Assembly (NCBI RefSeq): GCF_900129285.1
Contig: NZ_FQUW01000017.1
Coordinates: 1-64,000 of the forward strand
From: Desulfofundulus australicus DSM 11792
Lineage (GTDB): Bacteria; Bacillota; Desulfotomaculia; Desulfotomaculales; Desulfovirgulaceae
DNA: 64,000 bases
Direction of reading: 5' to 3'
Shown here: positions 62,237 through 64,000 of the stretch, piece after piece
Layout of the letters: each line of letters starts with the position of its first letter
Position numbering within the stretch: position 1 is the first letter of the stretch
Translations under genes and position numbers: made by a program
Notes under the pieces: model-generated
What the model saw: only the letters and a program-made list of their open reading frames with translations
Told to the model about the DNA's origin: nothing
Databases searched by the model: none

Positions 62237-63249
62237 TTCACCTCATTCGACATTACCGTAGATTGTTCCTGCCTGCCGGGCAGAACCTGGTGCAGCACCC
62301 GCAGGAAGTTTCCACCCAGAATAGCAGATATTTCTTCGGCCCGGTACCCCCGCTGGTATAAAGCTTCGGTTAAAAGAGGGAGGCAGGAAGCATCCTTCAA
62401 TTCCGGAATAGTCTCCTCAATACCATCAAAATCAGAACCTATTCCCACGCAACCTATACCACCCACCTGTACCATATGATCGAGATGGTCCAGCAGCTTG
62501 CTCAAAGACGGCTGCGTGGGATGAACAAATGGGGGGTAAAAACATAACCCTATGACCCCCCCCTGAGCGGCCAGGGCCCGGATTTGCTCATCGCTCAAGT
62601 TGCGGCGGTGATCGCAGATATATCTGCTGTTGGCGTGGGTGGCAACCACCGGCCGGCTGGATACCTCCAGCACATCCCAGAAACCGGCTTCAGATATATG
62701 GGAGACATCCACCAGCATTCCCAGCCGGTTCATTTCCCGGACTACTTCCCGGCCGAAACGCGTCAGCCCCCCTCTGGTACTCTCTTCGGCCACCCCGTCA
62801 GCCAGCTCGTTGCGCCCGTTCCAGGTGAGGGTGATGCTCCTCACCCCCAGGCGGTATAAAATGCGCAGCACCCCAAGACTGCCGCCCAAAGCCTCTCCCC
62901 CTTCAATGGTTAAAAGAACGCCCATCTTACCAGCTGCCCGGGCAGCAGCAATATCCTCATAACAGGTAACCATCATCAATTCTTCCCCATTGGCTTCCAG
63001 TTCACTGTAGAAACGGTCGATAAGGATCATTGCCCTGGCCACGGCCCGCTCCCGGTAAGACGGAGCAATGAAGGCAGCCATGAACAGGAGATCAATTCCT
63101 CCCCGGCGCAGGCGTTCCAGATCCACGTGCCCGCCCTTTCCTGCCTCGTTTAACCGCCGATTCTGCACCTCCATTGCTGTAAGCACGTCACAATGGGCAT
63201 CTACCACCACGCTCTGGTGGTGTAAAGATAACCAGTCCATTGGCCACAT
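62233..63249 (-). CDS. Membrane dipeptidase (renal dipeptidase family)
   Basis: The 338-residue protein shows the family metal motifs: VVDAHCDVLTAM, LLTIEGGEALGGSLGVLRIL, LTWNGRNELADG, DVSHISEAGFWDVLEVS, ATHANSRYICDHRRNLSD and GIGSDFDGIEETIPEL. It cleaves dipeptides, perhaps cell-wall or spore peptides. ATG 63249 after GGGAG; the gene is coupled to the PHP gene. Confidence 0.94.
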   Translation of the reverse strand: MWPMDWLSLHHQSVVVDAHCDVLTAMEVQNRRLNEAGKGGHVDLERLRRGGIDLLFMAAFIAPSYRERAVARAMILIDRFYSELEANGEELMMVTCYEDIAAARAAGKMGVLLTIEGGEALGGSLGVLRILYRLGVRSITLTWNGRNELADGVAEESTRGGLTRFGREVVREMNRLGMLVDVSHISEAGFWDVLEVSSRPVVATHANSRYICDHRRNLSDEQIRALAAQGGVIGLCFYPPFVHPTQPSLSKLLDHLDHMVQVGGIGCVGIGSDFDGIEETIPELKDASCLPLLTEALYQRGYRAEEISAILGGNFLRVLHQVLPGRQEQSTVMSNEVK

Positions 63250-63282
63250 TCACTCCCAGGGAAAACTTTTCTCCGCTCAAAC

Positions 63283-63320
63283 TAAAAAAACCTGTTTATT
63301 CATTCCATAGAATAAACAGG
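63283..63320 (-). terminator. Intrinsic terminator after spoVS
   Basis: CCTGTTTATTC (63291-63301) pairs with GAATAAACAGG (63310-63320); the minus strand continues TTTTTTTAG. Confidence 0.93.
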
Positions 63321-63350
63321 CCGCCTGCAAAAAAAATATGGTTTTAGTCT

Positions 63351-63611
63351 CTATCTTGGTTCAACTATTAACTTTATAGCCGTTCTCTCTTCACCATCAA
63401 TTATAATATCCGTGAAGGCAGGTATGCAGATCAGATCCATTCCATGGGGTGCAACGAATCCCCGCGCAATGGCTACTGCTTTTACGGCCTGGTTAAGGGC
63501 ACCGGCACCAATGGCCTGTATTTCCGCGCAGCCACGCTCACGGAGAACTCCGGCCAGAGCTCCAGCGACAGAATTGGGGTTGGATTTTGCTGAAACTTTT
63601 AATACTTCCAT
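63351..63611 (-). CDS. spoVS: Stage V sporulation protein S
   Basis: The 86-residue protein begins MEVLKVSAKSNPNSVAGALA and matches SpoVS along its whole length (AGALNQAVKAVAIARGFVAP, GMDLICIPAFTDI). SpoVS is an Alba-like protein needed for spore coat and engulfment-stage events. It is 135 bp after ymdB, the same order as in Bacillus (rny, ymdB, spoVS). Confidence 0.96.
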   Translation of the reverse strand: MEVLKVSAKSNPNSVAGALAGVLRERGCAEIQAIGAGALNQAVKAVAIARGFVAPHGMDLICIPAFTDIIIDGEERTAIKLIVEPR

Positions 63612-63746
63612 CCTTTTAAAGACCTCCTTCTTCTCTGAAAATATTTTCCGGCAACTGCTACAGTTATAAGTTATATATTCGCTAAGGTCAAAAAAATTCC
63701 TTTTTTACGTTGCACCCTTTCGCGATCTTTTTAATCACTTGTGTGA

Positions 63747-64000
63747 TTATTCATAATTTTGGATCCGCTTTATCTGCCGCGCCTCGCCGGTCTCATCGTC
63801 AATATCAATAACTACAGCGTTAAACTGGTAGGGACCGGGGGCCACTTCAAACCGGCGGGGTAATTGAGTAAGAAATTTGCTCAGAACCAGTTCCTTTTTG
63901 ACACCTATTACTGAATCCCGGGGACCGGTCATGCCCACGTCGGTAATATAAGCTGTACCGCCGGGTAAAACACGTTCATCGGCCGTCTGGACGTGGGTAT
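63747..64000 (-). CDS. ymdB: YmdB family phosphodiesterase (C-terminal part)
   Basis: The visible 84 codons read TADERVLPGGTAYITDVGMT and PRDSVIGVKKELVLSKFLTQ, then a strand-rich end, the C-terminus of YmdB (calcineurin-like 2',3'-cyclic nucleotide phosphodiesterase). The start lies beyond 64000. In Bacillus it affects sporulation and biofilm choice. Confidence 0.9.
   Translation of the reverse strand, partial: THVQTADERVLPGGTAYITDVGMTGPRDSVIGVKKELVLSKFLTQLPRRFEVAPGPYQFNAVVIDIDDETGEARQIKRIQNYE

Noticed and set aside
1-64000. CRISPR arrays, tRNA and rRNA genes
   Set aside because: No regularly spaced direct repeats with unique spacers, and no tRNA or rRNA sequence was recognised by eye; this is not a substitute for a tRNA scan.

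Overview
The window reads as chromosome of an anaerobic, spore-forming, Gram-positive bacterium of the Peptococcaceae / Desulfotomaculum type. Evidence: Wood-Ljungdahl CO dehydrogenase/acetyl-CoA synthase genes (acsB, acsA/cooS), an HdrD/DsrK-like iron-sulfur protein, the sporulation genes spoIIP and spoVS, a GerMN spore-germination lipoprotein, an LL-diaminopimelate aminotransferase-like gene, a T-box leader, a cobalamin riboswitch and strong AGGAGG ribosome sites. Species cannot be fixed from the sequence alone.

Layout. 1-2.4 kb: end of the acs operon. 2.8-5.3 kb: two DUF5320 proteins and a NifX-like protein behind a sigma-54 promoter, next to a sigma-54 activator. 5.6-16.6 kb: HdrD-like protein, a metallo-beta-lactamase/XRE/small-protein operon, an HDAC-family hydrolase, heme O synthase-like CtaB, a TrpXYZ-type ABC transporter, DUF202/FmdE, spoIIP, and a repeat coiled-coil membrane protein. 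16.6-29.3 kb: an accessory region with gene debris (TnpB-like zinc ribbon joined to a FecE-like ATPase; helicase N-terminus joined to GGDEF; a thermonuclease remnant) and defence-type genes (SRA-like, NUDIX, DUF262/DUF1524, a 1502-aa helicase-nuclease, WYL regulator, YhaM, ARPP-1). 29.4-48.8 kb: housekeeping and amino-acid genes: DUF151 nuclease, aroF-pheA behind a Phe T-box, radical SAM, CaiB-type CoA transferase, ADP-forming acyl-CoA synthetase, aspartokinase, hydrolase, zinc-ribbon protein, lgt, ftsK/spoIIIE, GerMN protein and an acetyltransferase-like protein. 48.9-59.3 kb: a cobalamin operon led by a B12 riboswitch (cobU, cobQ, cbiB, cbiA, cobS, cobD, cobC) that runs without a visible break into a PASTA penicillin-binding protein and thiM. 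59.4-64 kb: DUF3842, coiled coil, aminotransferase, PHP, dipeptidase, spoVS and the 3' end of ymdB.

How the parts fit. The cobalamin operon makes sense beside Wood-Ljungdahl metabolism, which needs a corrinoid methyl carrier. Aromatic amino-acid entry (DAHP synthase and PheA) appears to be controlled by tRNA-Phe. Aspartokinase appears to be controlled by a leader-peptide attenuator.

Most interesting items: a T-box with one specifier stem and two antiterminator/terminator modules; a Thr/Met-rich leader peptide with alternative hairpins before lysC; a 14-bp helix that buries the ribosome site of a zinc-ribbon gene; a sigma-54 promoter with twin TGCAA-N2-TGCA sites 32 bp apart; and a decaying defence operon in which the DUF262 gene seems to have lost its ATG and a helicase is cut and fused to GGDEF.
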